Assembly (NCBI RefSeq): GCF_002884445.1
Contig: NZ_KZ614144.1
Coordinates: forward strand, 785,272-849,271
Length of the DNA stretch: 64,000 nt
From: Paenibacillus castaneae
GTDB lineage: Bacteria; Bacillota; Bacilli; Paenibacillales; Paenibacillaceae
Direction of reading: 5' to 3'
Numbering within the stretch: position 1 is the first letter of the stretch; every line of letters starts with the position of its first letter. The position numbers were made by a program, and so were the translations under genes. The notes beneath the pieces were generated by a model. The model made no database searches. It was not told the origin of the DNA and worked only from the letters and a program-made list of their open reading frames with translations. Positions 25,585-34,351 of the stretch are shown here, in pieces.

Positions 25585-26388
25585 GTGAATATGCAGATTG
25601 GTTTATTTGATTCGGGGATCGGTGGGCTTACTGTGCTTGCTGAAGCGCTTCGCAGGCTCCCTGACAAGGACTTTCTTTATATGGCGGATACGCTTCATGT
25701 TCCTTATGGAACGAAATCAAAGGAAGATGTGAGAGCGTTTGTTTTTGAGATCGTGGATAAGATGATGAACGAAGGTATTGATGCTTTGGTAGTGGCGTGT
25801 AATACTGCAACTAGTATAGCGATAGCTGAGCTAAGGGAACGTTATTCGCTACCCATTGTCGGTATGGAACCGGCTGTCAAACCTGCAGTAGAAATGAATC
25901 TTGCAACGGGCAAAAGAGTGCTGGTATTCGCTACGCCTTTAACCCTGTCGCTGCCTAAATATTATGCGCTTGTATCCAGTGTGGACAAAATGGGCATTGT
26001 GGATTCTTTGCCTCTGCCGGAGCTTGTTCAGTATTGTGAAGCATTGCAATTCGATAAACAAGTCATGAACGAATATTTTCTAACAAAGCTATCCTCTTAT
26101 AATCTTGATGATTATGGAATTATTGTGCTTGGCTGCACTCATTATCCTTTCTATAAGGACATACTTCGAGAACTGCTTCCCCCGCATATTGAGATTGTAG
26201 ACGGCAATGCGGGCACTGTGAGAAGATTAGCCGCTTTGCTGAACCGTTACGGAATCCCAGAGAGCGGAGGCGGCGGAAGCGTCAGGTTTATGTGCTCCGG
26301 CAACGATCCAGCTTATATTGATAAAATGCAAACTGCGCTTGCTATGCTGCGTGGAACAGAAACCATATCGGAAAGCCGCTCAACTTGA
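25585..26388 (+). CDS. murI: Glutamate racemase
   Basis: A 267-residue enzyme that interconverts L- and D-glutamate for peptidoglycan. It has the family's aspartate motif FDSGIGGLT (Asp9), the two catalytic cysteines Cys72 (VVACNTAT) and Cys184 (VLGCTHYP), and ADTLHVPYGTKS. The start is either GTG 25585 or ATG 25591; TAAGGA at 25575-25580 sits 4 nt from the first and 10 nt from the second. It is monocistronic and cytoplasmic. The terminator stem begins inside its last codons. Confidence 0.93.
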   Translation: MNMQIGLFDSGIGGLTVLAEALRRLPDKDFLYMADTLHVPYGTKSKEDVRAFVFEIVDKMMNEGIDALVVACNTATSIAIAELRERYSLPIVGMEPAVKPAVEMNLATGKRVLVFATPLTLSLPKYYALVSSVDKMGIVDSLPLPELVQYCEALQFDKQVMNEYFLTKLSSYNLDDYGIIVLGCTHYPFYKDILRELLPPHIEIVDGNAGTVRRLAALLNRYGIPESGGGGSVRFMCSGNDPAYIDKMQTALAMLRGTETISESRST

Positions 26389-26411
26389 TAACAAGGAGAG
26401 CGGCTTTTTTT
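26372..26411 (+). terminator. Rho-independent terminator of murI
   Basis: AAAGCCGCTC (26372-26381) pairs with GAGCGGCTTT (26398-26407), followed by TTTT. The left arm is within the last five codons of murI. Confidence 0.85.
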
Positions 26412-26818
26412 CGCAGCAGGTTATAAATCGCCATCATAGTCGAATTACATAAATAACGGTATCATACGCAGCATTTTTATCGCCTACATAACTCAAATCG
26501 TTCGTATCCCCAACATCATACGAACGGGAAAAGCTGCAGTTAATCTGACAATATGATCAGTCTGAAGGGGATTAGATGTAATACCTGCTGTTAATCTTAC
26601 GAGAAAAGGCTCTAAACAAACAAATATGCTGAATTAGATGTAGGAAATCCTGTTAGATCCGCTACAAAGGCTGAAATTGCGAAAATAAAGGGATGTTTTA
26701 CAGTTATACACAAACCAAATACTCTGAATTCTCAACAATCCAGAGACTTCATAATAAAAAGCAGTTAGCTGGGAACTTTTTCTGCTTCCAGTTGTCTTAT
26801 TTATAGAGGTGAACGGAT
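26412..26818. other. 407-bp intergenic region
   Basis: No gene, RNA or repeat is evident in most of this stretch. Its last 50 bp carry an ECF-type promoter (26772-26798) and the ribosome binding site of the sigma-factor gene. Confidence 0.4.
26772..26798 (+). promoter_or_regulatory. ECF-sigma-type promoter (probably autoregulatory)
   Basis: GGAACTTTTT (from 26772) and GTCTTA (26794-26799) are separated by about 17 bp, matching the GGAAC...GTC pattern of extracytoplasmic-function sigma promoters. It lies 21-25 nt before the sigma gene start, where such factors usually control themselves. Confidence 0.5.
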
Positions 26819-27367
26819 GTGAAGGAACATTATATGCAGTATCTTGCTCCTGGTTATGACAGAAACCAAGTGCTGGAGGAGCTCATGATAACCTATGGCG
26901 AGGATGTCTGGAATTTTGCTTACTTCCTCGTTCGTCGCTCCGATGCTGCGGATGATATTACCCAGGATGTATTTCTGAGCGTTTATGATCGGTTGTACAC
27001 GTTTCGTGGAGAATGCAGCCTAAAGAGCTGGATACTAAGCATTGCTCGCAATAAATCAATTAATTATTTAAAAAGCTCTTTCATCCGAAAAGTAACATTA
27101 GCGGATCGGCTCCTGCATCGAACGGAGAGCGCTCATTCAGCAGAGAAGGTAGCTTTTGATCGTATGGCGACTAAAGAAATTTGGCTTAAGGTGATGGAGC
27201 TTCCTCTGAAATTTAGGGAAGTGATTATTCTTGCTTATCATTATCAGCTTACCATGGAAGAGATCGCCGCATCTCTTCAAGTTTCGGAGGGAACGGTGAA
27301 ATCACGTTTGTTTCGCGCTAAGAAAAAAATATCTGCAATGCTGGACTCCCAGCGTGAAGGAGAGTGA
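26819..27367 (+). CDS. ECF-family RNA polymerase sigma factor
   Basis: A 182-residue sigma-70-type factor. Region 2 (about 20-90) includes VRRSDAADDITQDVFLSVYD and a FRGECSLKSWILSIARNKSIN segment; region 4 (about 125-175) has PLKFREVIILAYHYQLTMEEIAASL and VSEGTVKSRLFRAKKKI. The start is GTG 26819, set by AGAGGTGA 7 nt upstream; the overlapping ATG at 26817 is followed at once by a stop. It is co-transcribed with the next gene, a one-helix membrane protein that fits as its anti-sigma factor. An ECF-like promoter upstream suggests autoregulation. The stimulus is not evident. Confidence 0.9.
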   Translation: MKEHYMQYLAPGYDRNQVLEELMITYGEDVWNFAYFLVRRSDAADDITQDVFLSVYDRLYTFRGECSLKSWILSIARNKSINYLKSSFIRKVTLADRLLHRTESAHSAEKVAFDRMATKEIWLKVMELPLKFREVIILAYHYQLTMEEIAASLQVSEGTVKSRLFRAKKKISAMLDSQREGE

Positions 27368-28317
27368 TTCTACCTATGGACCTACAGGAACCGTATTGGA
27401 CGGAGCAATTAAAGGAGACACCATTCCGCGAGCAGCATATGAGAGAAGAAATAAAGCGGCAAATTCGGCTAAAAACAAGAAGTGGAGCACGAAACAATAC
27501 GAATAGAAAACAAGCCAAGTTTGTCATTGCGGCCGCATCTCTATTAGTCGTACTAGCTTGCTGCTCGATTATTTTTAGCTTTATGAGCAGCGAATCACCG
27601 CTCTATGAAGATATGGAGGAGAGGCACGCCTTTTATCATAATGAGAAACTGCTCTTTGAGGTGTTCCCTGACCCTGCTCTAGAAGCTGGTCGTGCATATG
27701 GCTATATATTTCGCTTCACAGCACCTATCCAAGAGCTTCAAGGGAAAATGCTTTCCATACATGCTGTTCATTTGAATACAGGACTAGAAGTGACAGCGTT
27801 GCCACCGGTCCTAATAACAGAGCCTAGCAGTGGCTATTTAGGCTTGGAACGCTTCACTACGGCATTTGCGCTGCCGCTCGAAGGAAAATGGAGATATGAG
27901 ATTAGATTGGATGATATGCGCTATGGCGATGTTGTTTTAAATGTAGGAAAGCCTTCATGGAAAATAACCACCACCTTTAAATCGGGAAGCTATATGCTTA
28001 GAGGAATAGAGGGAAAGGTTGGTTTCATTGATCCAGGCTTTATTGCCGGACAGGGCAATAAGTATATGTGGCACTTCTGGGGCGAGACAGAGGAGCTTCA
28101 AGGAGAGCTGAAAATAATGGCAGTCAAACAAGGCGATGACAAGCTTCTTGAAGTTTTTAAAGCTAAAAGTCTTGGAGGCGCAAATAACGGCGCAGATCGT
28201 CATATCCCTAGCTCGATGTCTTTACCGGAATCAGGGTTATGGAGACTGATTCCTTTCATAGACGGAAGAATGCTAGAAAGCATTGTAGTGGAAGTGAAAG
28301 AAAACCGCCCTGTGTAA
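27364..28317 (+). CDS. Putative membrane-bound anti-sigma factor
   Basis: A protein of up to 317 residues with a cytoplasmic N-terminal segment (about 1-48), one membrane helix (about 50-72, FVIAAASLLVVLACCSIIF) and a large extracytoplasmic beta-rich domain. The extracellular part has G-K-V-G-F-I-D and K-Y-M-W-H-F-W-G stretches that recall the DUF4871-type domain of bacillar surface proteins (low confidence). The GTG at 27364 overlaps the sigma stop by 4 nt; ATG 27376 is the alternative start. No classic zinc-finger anti-sigma motif is present, so the anti-sigma role rests on gene position and topology. Confidence 0.65.
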   Translation: MILPMDLQEPYWTEQLKETPFREQHMREEIKRQIRLKTRSGARNNTNRKQAKFVIAAASLLVVLACCSIIFSFMSSESPLYEDMEERHAFYHNEKLLFEVFPDPALEAGRAYGYIFRFTAPIQELQGKMLSIHAVHLNTGLEVTALPPVLITEPSSGYLGLERFTTAFALPLEGKWRYEIRLDDMRYGDVVLNVGKPSWKITTTFKSGSYMLRGIEGKVGFIDPGFIAGQGNKYMWHFWGETEELQGELKIMAVKQGDDKLLEVFKAKSLGGANNGADRHIPSSMSLPESGLWRLIPFIDGRMLESIVVEVKENRPV

Positions 28318-28325
28318 GGGCGGTT
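28303..28325. terminator. Bidirectional GC-rich terminator
   Basis: AACCGCCCT (28303-28311) and AGGGCGGTT (28317-28325) form a 9-bp stem with a 5-nt loop spanning the anti-sigma stop codon. On the minus strand it is followed by TTTTC, so it may also serve the convergent exonuclease gene. Confidence 0.65.
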
Positions 28326-28350
28326 AGTCGACTATCACTTAGAATTCACT

Positions 28351-29115
28351 TTACCATTTCGTGTCATCCAGCTGAAGAAGGATCGGACAATGATCACTGC
28401 CTAAAATGTGAGTATCAATATGGGCATCAATTAAAGAAGGAGCTAATCTTGCAGAAGCTAGAAAATAATCAATCCGCCATCCAATATTTCGCTCTCTTAC
28501 TTTAGCCATATAAGACCACCATGAATAGACATCTCCCCGATCGGGATAAAAATGCCGGAAGGTATCAATAAATCCGCCGCCCAACAGCTCGGTCATTTTG
28601 CCGCGTTCTTCTAGGGTGAAACCGGAGTTTCCTTGATTGGGCTTCGGATTTTTGAGGTCGATTTCTTGATGGGCAACGTTTAAATCGCCGCAAATAATAA
28701 CAGGCTTCTGGCTGTCCAATTGCTGAACGTAGTCACGGAACCGATCTTCCCACTCCAGCCTCAGCCCAAGCCTCGATAAGTCTCGTCTAGCATTGGGAGT
28801 GTACACATTAATTAAGTAGAAAGAATCAAATTCCAGCGTTATGATTCGTCCCTCCGACTCGGAGTCCTCCTCTAAACCATATCGAACGGAAAGGGGCTTA
28901 ATTTTGCTGAATACAGCTGTACCGGAGTATCCCTTCTTAAGCGCATAATTCCAGTACTGCGAATAGTGCTCCCCAAGCTCCATCATAATTTGACCTTCTT
29001 GAAGCTTTGTTTCTTGTATACAAAATATATCTGCATCGGTTTCATTAAGGTAATTGTAAAACCCCTTTGTCACACATGCTCTCAAGCCGTTCACGTTCCA
29101 AGATACCAGCTTCAT
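28351..29115 (-). CDS. exoA: Exodeoxyribonuclease III / AP endonuclease
   Basis: A 254-residue enzyme of base-excision repair: 3'-5' exonuclease and AP endonuclease. It begins MKLVSWNVNGLRA, with the catalytic motifs IQETKL (Glu), YTPNARR, CGDLNVAH (Asp/Asn) and the C-terminal GSDHCPILL (Asp-His). I chose ATG 29115 because AAGGAG lies 9 nt upstream; the open frame continues upstream without a site. Size matches ExoA of B. subtilis (about 250). It is cytoplasmic and monocistronic. Confidence 0.93.
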   Translation of the reverse strand: MKLVSWNVNGLRACVTKGFYNYLNETDADIFCIQETKLQEGQIMMELGEHYSQYWNYALKKGYSGTAVFSKIKPLSVRYGLEEDSESEGRIITLEFDSFYLINVYTPNARRDLSRLGLRLEWEDRFRDYVQQLDSQKPVIICGDLNVAHQEIDLKNPKPNQGNSGFTLEERGKMTELLGGGFIDTFRHFYPDRGDVYSWWSYMAKVRERNIGWRIDYFLASARLAPSLIDAHIDTHILGSDHCPILLQLDDTKW

Positions 29116-29233
29116 TATATTAATCTCCTTAAAGTACACTATCGTTTTTACTAGTTTAACATATTTATTAATATAGGCTGTGATCAGTCTAGGCATCTTT
29201 TTTATCTCCAATCAAGGAAAATGGAAAAAAACA

Positions 29234-29262
29234 TTGCAAACATGCACAATGCTGAATATAAT
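29234..29262 (+). promoter_or_regulatory. Sigma-A promoter of the DeoR gene
   Basis: TTGCAA (29234-29239), a 17-bp spacer and a perfect TATAAT (29257-29262), 46 nt before the DeoR-family start. Confidence 0.7.
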
Positions 29263-29308
29263 ACGTAATATATCATGAATAAAAACGAACAAACGGGAGG
29301 TTATCGGA

Positions 29309-30109
29309 ATGACTCAGGAAGGAACGGGCATGTTTGCAGAAGAACGTCGGGTGAAAATTCTTTCTTTATTAAATCAGGAGAAAAGAGTATTAGCGAAGGA
29401 TCTGGCAGTGAAATTTCAAATTTCTATCGATTCCATTCGGCGAGACTTGTCCATTATGGAGGAACAGGGGCTGCTTAAAAAAACGCATGGTGGGGCTATA
29501 CCTGCTTCACATGTGCGCCAGTCCCCTGCGCCGCCTGAATTGCGGTACGGAAATGGCACACCGCAAGGCCATGCGATTGCCAAGCTTGCTGTCTCCTATA
29601 TTCGAGAGAATCAGACTGTATTTATTGGAAGCGGCTCGCTTTCCTATCTGCTGTTGAAGCATCTTCCTGAGGGTATGCCGTTAACCGTCCTTACCAACTG
29701 CATGCGTGCGGCAGATGTATTGCGTGAACGGGACTGGATTGATACGTATTTCATTGGCGGCAGAGTCAAACCATCTGGCAATATTACCGATGCGCTCGCG
29801 AATGAATTTATTCGTCAGTTCAAAATCGATATCAGCTTCGCTACCGGAGGCGGTATTTCGGAGAATGGAATAAGTATGGCTACCCCGGAGGTTGCCGCAT
29901 TTAGCCGGGCAGTCTCAGCTGTATCTCGCCAGTTAATTGGGCTGGCAACACATCATACGCTTGGAAACGATGCTTTTGCAAAGGCTTTGCCGATTGAAGA
30001 GCTGGATCTATTAATTACGGACGAGGAAGCTGATCCTGAGGCAATCGAACGGATTCGTGCTCTTGGTGTTAGTGTCATTGTAGCCCATACAGAAGATGAG
30101 TTAGTGTGA
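29309..30109 (+). CDS. DeoR-family transcriptional regulator
   Basis: A 266-residue regulator. The N-terminal winged helix (about 8-60) has ERRVKILSLLNQEKRV and FQISIDSIRRDLSIME, with the DeoR hallmark KTHGGAI following; the C-terminal part (about 75-250) is the ISOCOT sugar-phosphate sensor fold, with FIGSGSLSYLL, LTNCMRAADVL and FATGGGISENG. ATG 29309 is 8 nt after GGGAGG. Such regulators usually control sugar catabolism next to their own gene, but no sugar gene adjoins here, so the targets are elsewhere or only itself. It is monocistronic. Confidence 0.88.
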   Translation: MTQEGTGMFAEERRVKILSLLNQEKRVLAKDLAVKFQISIDSIRRDLSIMEEQGLLKKTHGGAIPASHVRQSPAPPELRYGNGTPQGHAIAKLAVSYIRENQTVFIGSGSLSYLLLKHLPEGMPLTVLTNCMRAADVLRERDWIDTYFIGGRVKPSGNITDALANEFIRQFKIDISFATGGGISENGISMATPEVAAFSRAVSAVSRQLIGLATHHTLGNDAFAKALPIEELDLLITDEEADPEAIERIRALGVSVIVAHTEDELV

Positions 30110-30144
30110 ATTGAATTCAAGCCGACATAAAACAAAATAAAAAA

Positions 30145-30179
30145 CAGCCCAGAGCTTTTTAACTGCAAGATCTGGGCTG
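30145..30179. terminator. Bidirectional terminator between DeoR and MocR genes
   Basis: CAGCCCAGA (30145-30153) and TCTGGGCTG (30171-30179) form a perfect 9-bp stem. On the minus strand it directly follows the MocR stop and is followed by a T run, so it terminates that gene and probably the DeoR gene as well. Confidence 0.75.
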
Positions 30180-31610
30180 CTATAACCATACAGGAGACCA
30201 CGCCTCTCTCAGCAGTTCAACACCCCGCTGCATCTCTTTGGCGTTCACGCCACCAAAGCCTAAATAGATTTTAGGATTTCCGATGTTCTTGCGCTTTTGC
30301 TCCTTATTGTAAGAGCCATACACACGAACCCCTGAAGCATATGCCAGCTCAATTAGCTTCTCTGCACTTTGCGTGGTTTTAACCATCAGTTCCACATGCA
30401 GCCCCGCGCTATCGCCTTCTATTTGTACATGATCACCGAAATGATCGTTAATGAGCCTAGTCAAGGTGATGTTTTTCTTTCTATATATATTTCTCATCCT
30501 TCCGATGTGCCGATACCAGTGACCTCGCTGTATAAATAAACTCATCGCTAATTGATCAATTCGTGACGGACAAGAGAGCATATGCTCCATATTACGCAGT
30601 TTCTCCGCTAGATGAAGAGGGAGAACGGTATAGCTCATTCGCAGAGCAGGTGAGAATGCTTTGGAGAAGGTCCCGATATAGATCACTACTCCTTGTTTAT
30701 CCAACCCATGCAGCGCAGGGATGGTTTTGCCGGAATAACGAAACTCACCGTCATAGTCATCTTCTATTATATAGCCGTCATGATGATAGGCCCAGTGGAG
30801 CATTTGCTGTCTAATGGTATAGGATAGCGGATGTCCACTTGAACGATGGGATGGCGTTACATACAGAGTATGCAGATTTGCTTCTATTAAATAGGAAGCA
30901 GGGAAATGATTATCCTGAAGTGGAAACGGAATAAGATCAAAGCCATGCTGCGCGAACTTTTCTCCAACCTGTGCGATTCCGCTCTCTTCATAAGCTATTT
31001 TTGAGGGTCTTTCCAATAGCATCTTCAAAATATGAATACTGTAGGATATGCCTGTTCCGATGATGATTTGTTCGGGCAAGCAGGCTACCCCTCGGGACGT
31101 TTTTAAATAGTGTGCAAGGCTCAGACGCAAATCATATTCACCTCTAGGATCGCCGTACTGGTGCAAGAGGCTGCCTTTACGCAGAAGCGTTTCATTCAAG
31201 GCGGTTCGCCATGCTTGAACGGGAAATGAGCGATCATCCACAGCAAGCAGGCTAAAGTCGATAAGCTCTTTCTGAATGGACGGAGCAGGAGTATGCGATC
31301 CGTTAAATTGCTGCACAGCCTCTTGCTTAACAAGCTCCTCTATTCTGTGGTTTGCAGCTTGCGGCGGCTGAGGATTAATGACGTAAAGACCGGAACGCGG
31401 CTTACTAAGCACATACCCTTCTTCCAGCAGCATATGATAGGCTGTCTCGATGGTTGTCTTGCTGAATGCGGTTTGCTGAATCAAGGATCGGATGGAAGGC
31501 AGCTTCGTTCCGTCTTGGATGTCATTATTCTCTATGAGCTTGCGAATATGATAATAAAGCTGCATGTATAAGGGGCCGGATTCAGTTCCGGAAAGGACAA
31601 TATCAAACAA
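30180..31610 (-). CDS. MocR/PdxR-type regulator (GntR + aminotransferase fold)
   Basis: A 476-residue fusion of an N-terminal GntR winged helix (about 8-78: LPSIRSLIQQTAFSKTTIETAY) and a fold-type I aminotransferase domain (about 115-470). The PLP-binding site is intact: EDDYDGEFR around 283-291, Lys317 in YIGTFSKAFSP, and Arg in the following region. MocR regulators bind PLP or an amino-acid/PLP adduct rather than act as enzymes. It is divergent from the RidA-family gene with a 116-bp shared promoter region, the usual arrangement of a MocR regulator and its target. Confidence 0.88.
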   Translation of the reverse strand: MFDIVLSGTESGPLYMQLYYHIRKLIENNDIQDGTKLPSIRSLIQQTAFSKTTIETAYHMLLEEGYVLSKPRSGLYVINPQPPQAANHRIEELVKQEAVQQFNGSHTPAPSIQKELIDFSLLAVDDRSFPVQAWRTALNETLLRKGSLLHQYGDPRGEYDLRLSLAHYLKTSRGVACLPEQIIIGTGISYSIHILKMLLERPSKIAYEESGIAQVGEKFAQHGFDLIPFPLQDNHFPASYLIEANLHTLYVTPSHRSSGHPLSYTIRQQMLHWAYHHDGYIIEDDYDGEFRYSGKTIPALHGLDKQGVVIYIGTFSKAFSPALRMSYTVLPLHLAEKLRNMEHMLSCPSRIDQLAMSLFIQRGHWYRHIGRMRNIYRKKNITLTRLINDHFGDHVQIEGDSAGLHVELMVKTTQSAEKLIELAYASGVRVYGSYNKEQKRKNIGNPKIYLGFGGVNAKEMQRGVELLREAWSPVWL

Positions 31611-31726
31611 TGCCTATCTCCAATCTGACCTCTAATAATAGGACATAACTGATCCTCCCAATAAGGTCAATTTCATTATAAACTGGATTGTAGATTTCCA
31701 TCAAATGGATAGGGGTGGTGTTCTAT

Positions 31727-32200
31727 ATGGTGAAAGGTTCCATTGATGCTCGTTTAGAAAGATTAGGTGTCGAGCTGCCTTTAGGCAGCGAGCCTGCAGC
31801 TCATTATGCGAACTATGTTGCAGTTAATGGATTGTTATTTGTTTCTGGGAAAGGTCCGAGCGGACAGCCCAAAGGTAAGCTTGGGACCGACTATACAGTA
31901 GAAGAAGGCTATCATTTCGCGAGGCTGACAGCAATAGAAGTGCTTGCAGTCGTCAAGCAGACGTTAGGCAGCTTAGATCATGTGAAGCGGGTTGTAAAAG
32001 TACAAGGCTTTGTAAATGCCGATTCGGCGTTCGAGGAGCACCATAAAGTGCTTAATGGCTTCTCGGATTTTATGCATGAGGTATTCGAAGAGAATGGCGT
32101 GCATGCCAGGTCGGTCATGGGAGCCTGCTCACTGCGCGACAATCTCCCGATTATTGTTGATTGTATATTTGTCTTTGGAGAAAATGGAAATATTTTGTAA
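31727..32200 (+). CDS. RidA/YjgF-family protein
   Basis: A 157-residue member of the RidA (YER057c/UK114) superfamily, in the longer subgroup with an N-terminal extension before LERLGVELP. Family traits include FVSGKGPSG and KVQGFVNAD; in true RidA a C-terminal arginine helps deaminate enamine/imine intermediates from PLP enzymes, and here ARSVMGACSL supplies a candidate. ATG 31727 lies 8 nt after AGGGGTGG; a GTG at 31715 overlaps that site. The divergent MocR regulator suggests a link to amino-acid or PLP metabolism. Enzyme activity is unproven. Confidence 0.82.
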   Translation: MVKGSIDARLERLGVELPLGSEPAAHYANYVAVNGLLFVSGKGPSGQPKGKLGTDYTVEEGYHFARLTAIEVLAVVKQTLGSLDHVKRVVKVQGFVNADSAFEEHHKVLNGFSDFMHEVFEENGVHARSVMGACSLRDNLPIIVDCIFVFGENGNIL

Positions 32201-32246
32201 CATTAGAGGATTTGGCTCCGTATATACTAGATAAGGAGGGGCTTAT

Positions 32247-32423
32247 ATGAAACTATCTAAATTATTTCTCTCTGTTGGTACTTCTATGGCAATCATACTT
32301 GGAGCAGGTCGTCTTTTTAACCATACACTTCCTGATTACTACTTCTATCTTGGCATGCTTGTGGTCTGTTTTATTGTGATTTCAGTGGGAATTCGGTCGT
32401 TTGAGAAAAAAAGAGCCTCCTAA
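32247..32423 (+). CDS. Small two-helix membrane protein (58 aa)
   Basis: A 58-residue reading frame from ATG 32247 with AAGGAGGGG 5 nt upstream, an unusually good site for so short a frame. The protein has two hydrophobic segments (about residues 6-21 and 33-51) separated by FNHTLPDYYFY, and ends in a basic FEKKRAS tail. It follows the RidA-family gene by 46 nt and precedes the terminator at 32524-32565. I do not recognise it. The strong start and the transmembrane pattern make it likely real. Confidence 0.55.
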   Translation: MKLSKLFLSVGTSMAIILGAGRLFNHTLPDYYFYLGMLVVCFIVISVGIRSFEKKRAS

Positions 32424-32523
32424 ATGTATGAAAAGTGATTGGTATTTAGCGTTAATGTACTTCCTAATAATTGAAAAAATGGATTGACGGCTCTAATGGA
32501 TTCCGATAGAGTAACGTTTAAAC

Positions 32524-32565
32524 GGCGATAACCCCTTACGAGGCCGGTTATCGCCTATCTTTTTT
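32524..32565 (+). terminator. Strong terminator or attenuator before the ABC exporter
   Basis: GGCGATAACC (32524-32533) pairs perfectly with GGTTATCGCC (32546-32555) and is followed by TATCTTTTTT. The exporter start is only 28 nt beyond, so unless a promoter is squeezed between, transcription into the exporter must pass this structure. Confidence 0.8.
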
Positions 32566-32593
32566 ACCGTTATTTTGGGGAAAGGGGCTTTGC

Positions 32594-34351
32594 ATGAGCA
32601 AGACGAAGAAAAAGAACACTTTCGGTCATTACTATATGATGTTAAACCGTTACTTGCTTCCGCAGCGCAGATCGCTTATCGGATTGGCACTTCTCCTCTT
32701 CACATCAATTGGATTGCAGCTCATTAATCCGCAAATTATTCGATATTTTATTGATACCGCTGGTTCAGATAAAGCGCTTGAGCCGCTTTATTATGCTGCC
32801 GCTTTGTTTATCGGCTTCTCACTGATCCAGCAGCTCGTATCGGTTATTGCCACCTATGTTAGCGAGAATCTGGCATGGCGGACGACGAATCTGCTGCGAG
32901 GCGATCTAGCCGAGCATTGCTTGAAGCTGGATATGTCCTTCCATAAATCCAATACATCGGGGTCTATTATCGAGCGTGTTGACGGTGATGTGAACGCATT
33001 AGCCAACTTTTTCTCCAGTTTCATTATTAATCTAGCTGGAAACCTGCTGCTGATGATCGGTATTATTATTTTATTATTTCGCGAAAATGTGCTGATCGGC
33101 GCAGGCATGCTTCTGTTTGTTGGTTTTGCTATATATATCATTCAATGGATTCGTAAGTTCTCAGTACCCATATGGGCCAAATGGCGGCAAATTAATGCTG
33201 AATTTTATGGTTTTATCGGCGAGCATCTGGAAGGTACCGAGGATACGCGCGCGAATGGAGCGACGGGCTTCGTTATGAACCGCTATTATTCGCTGCTGCG
33301 GCGGATGCTGCCGCTTCGCAGGAAAGCGTTCATGGGTTATTCTTCGATGTGGATTACGACCATTATTATATTTGCTTTAGGGAATGCGATGGCCTTCGCA
33401 ATCAGCGCCTATCTATGGAAGGCAAGCCTTATTTCAATGGGTACTGTTTATTTGATTTTTTATTATACCGAATTGCTGGCCAAGCCGATTGAGAAGATCC
33501 GCACGCAAATCGAGGATCTTCAGAAGGCGGACGCGAGCTTGATGCGCATTCGCGAGCTGTTCGATACACGTCCGCGAATTGAGGACGGGCCTGGAGCAGA
33601 GCTTCCGCCAGGGCCATTGTCACTGGAGCTTGGCAATGTGACATTCGGCTATGATGAGCAGCCTATTCTGGAAGAAATTAATTTGCGGCTAAAGCCGGGA
33701 GAAACTCTCGGGCTGCTTGGGCGAACAGGAAGCGGGAAGACAACGATTGCCCGATTGCTGCTTCGTTTCTATGATCCACAGGTTGGCAGCATTAAACTGA
33801 GTGATACCGATATAAGGCAGTGCAAGCTAATGGAACTTCGGGCTAGAGTCGCACTCGTCACGCAAAATATTGAAATTTTACAAGGGAGCGTACGAGATAA
33901 CCTCACCTTCTATGATGAGAGTATCTCGGATGAGCATATTATCGAGGTATTGTATGAGCTCGGCTTGCGAGGCTGGTATGAATCGCTTCCGGGCGGATTG
34001 GATGCGCCGCTAGCATCAGGAGGCGGAAGCTTATCCGCAGGCGAAGCCCAGCTGCTTGCTTTCGCAAGAGTATTTCTAACAGATCCTGGCCTTGTCATTC
34101 TGGATGAGGCATCCTCTCGACTTGACCCGTTAACGGAATATAGATTGGAGCAGGCAGTCGATAAACTGTTGAATGAACGCTCCTGCATCATTATTGCGCA
34201 TCGCTTGGCTACGGTGCAGCGCGCAGATCAAATTGTTATTTTGGAAAAGGGCCGTATTGTAGAGGCTGGCAGAAGGACGCAGCTGGCAGCCGATCCGAAT
34301 TCTCGCTTCAGCCGCATGCTTGCGGCAGGGCTTGAGGAGGTGCTGGTATGA
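32594..34351 (+). CDS. ABC exporter half-transporter, subunit 1 (degenerate signature)
   Basis: A 585-residue half-transporter: six-helix membrane domain (about 1-320) and nucleotide-binding domain (about 345-580). Walker A is GRTGSGKTT, Walker B ends in LDEASSRLD with the catalytic Glu present, and the switch His is in IIAHRLAT. The signature, however, reads SLSAGEAQL rather than LSGGQ, so it is degenerate. The stop overlaps the ATG of the second subunit by 4 nt (ATGA), and the pair must form a heterodimer. Such pairs export drugs, lipids or peptides; the substrate is not evident. A terminator-like hairpin just upstream may regulate it. Confidence 0.9.
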   Translation: MSKTKKKNTFGHYYMMLNRYLLPQRRSLIGLALLLFTSIGLQLINPQIIRYFIDTAGSDKALEPLYYAAALFIGFSLIQQLVSVIATYVSENLAWRTTNLLRGDLAEHCLKLDMSFHKSNTSGSIIERVDGDVNALANFFSSFIINLAGNLLLMIGIIILLFRENVLIGAGMLLFVGFAIYIIQWIRKFSVPIWAKWRQINAEFYGFIGEHLEGTEDTRANGATGFVMNRYYSLLRRMLPLRRKAFMGYSSMWITTIIIFALGNAMAFAISAYLWKASLISMGTVYLIFYYTELLAKPIEKIRTQIEDLQKADASLMRIRELFDTRPRIEDGPGAELPPGPLSLELGNVTFGYDEQPILEEINLRLKPGETLGLLGRTGSGKTTIARLLLRFYDPQVGSIKLSDTDIRQCKLMELRARVALVTQNIEILQGSVRDNLTFYDESISDEHIIEVLYELGLRGWYESLPGGLDAPLASGGGSLSAGEAQLLAFARVFLTDPGLVILDEASSRLDPLTEYRLEQAVDKLLNERSCIIIAHRLATVQRADQIVILEKGRIVEAGRRTQLAADPNSRFSRMLAAGLEEVLV

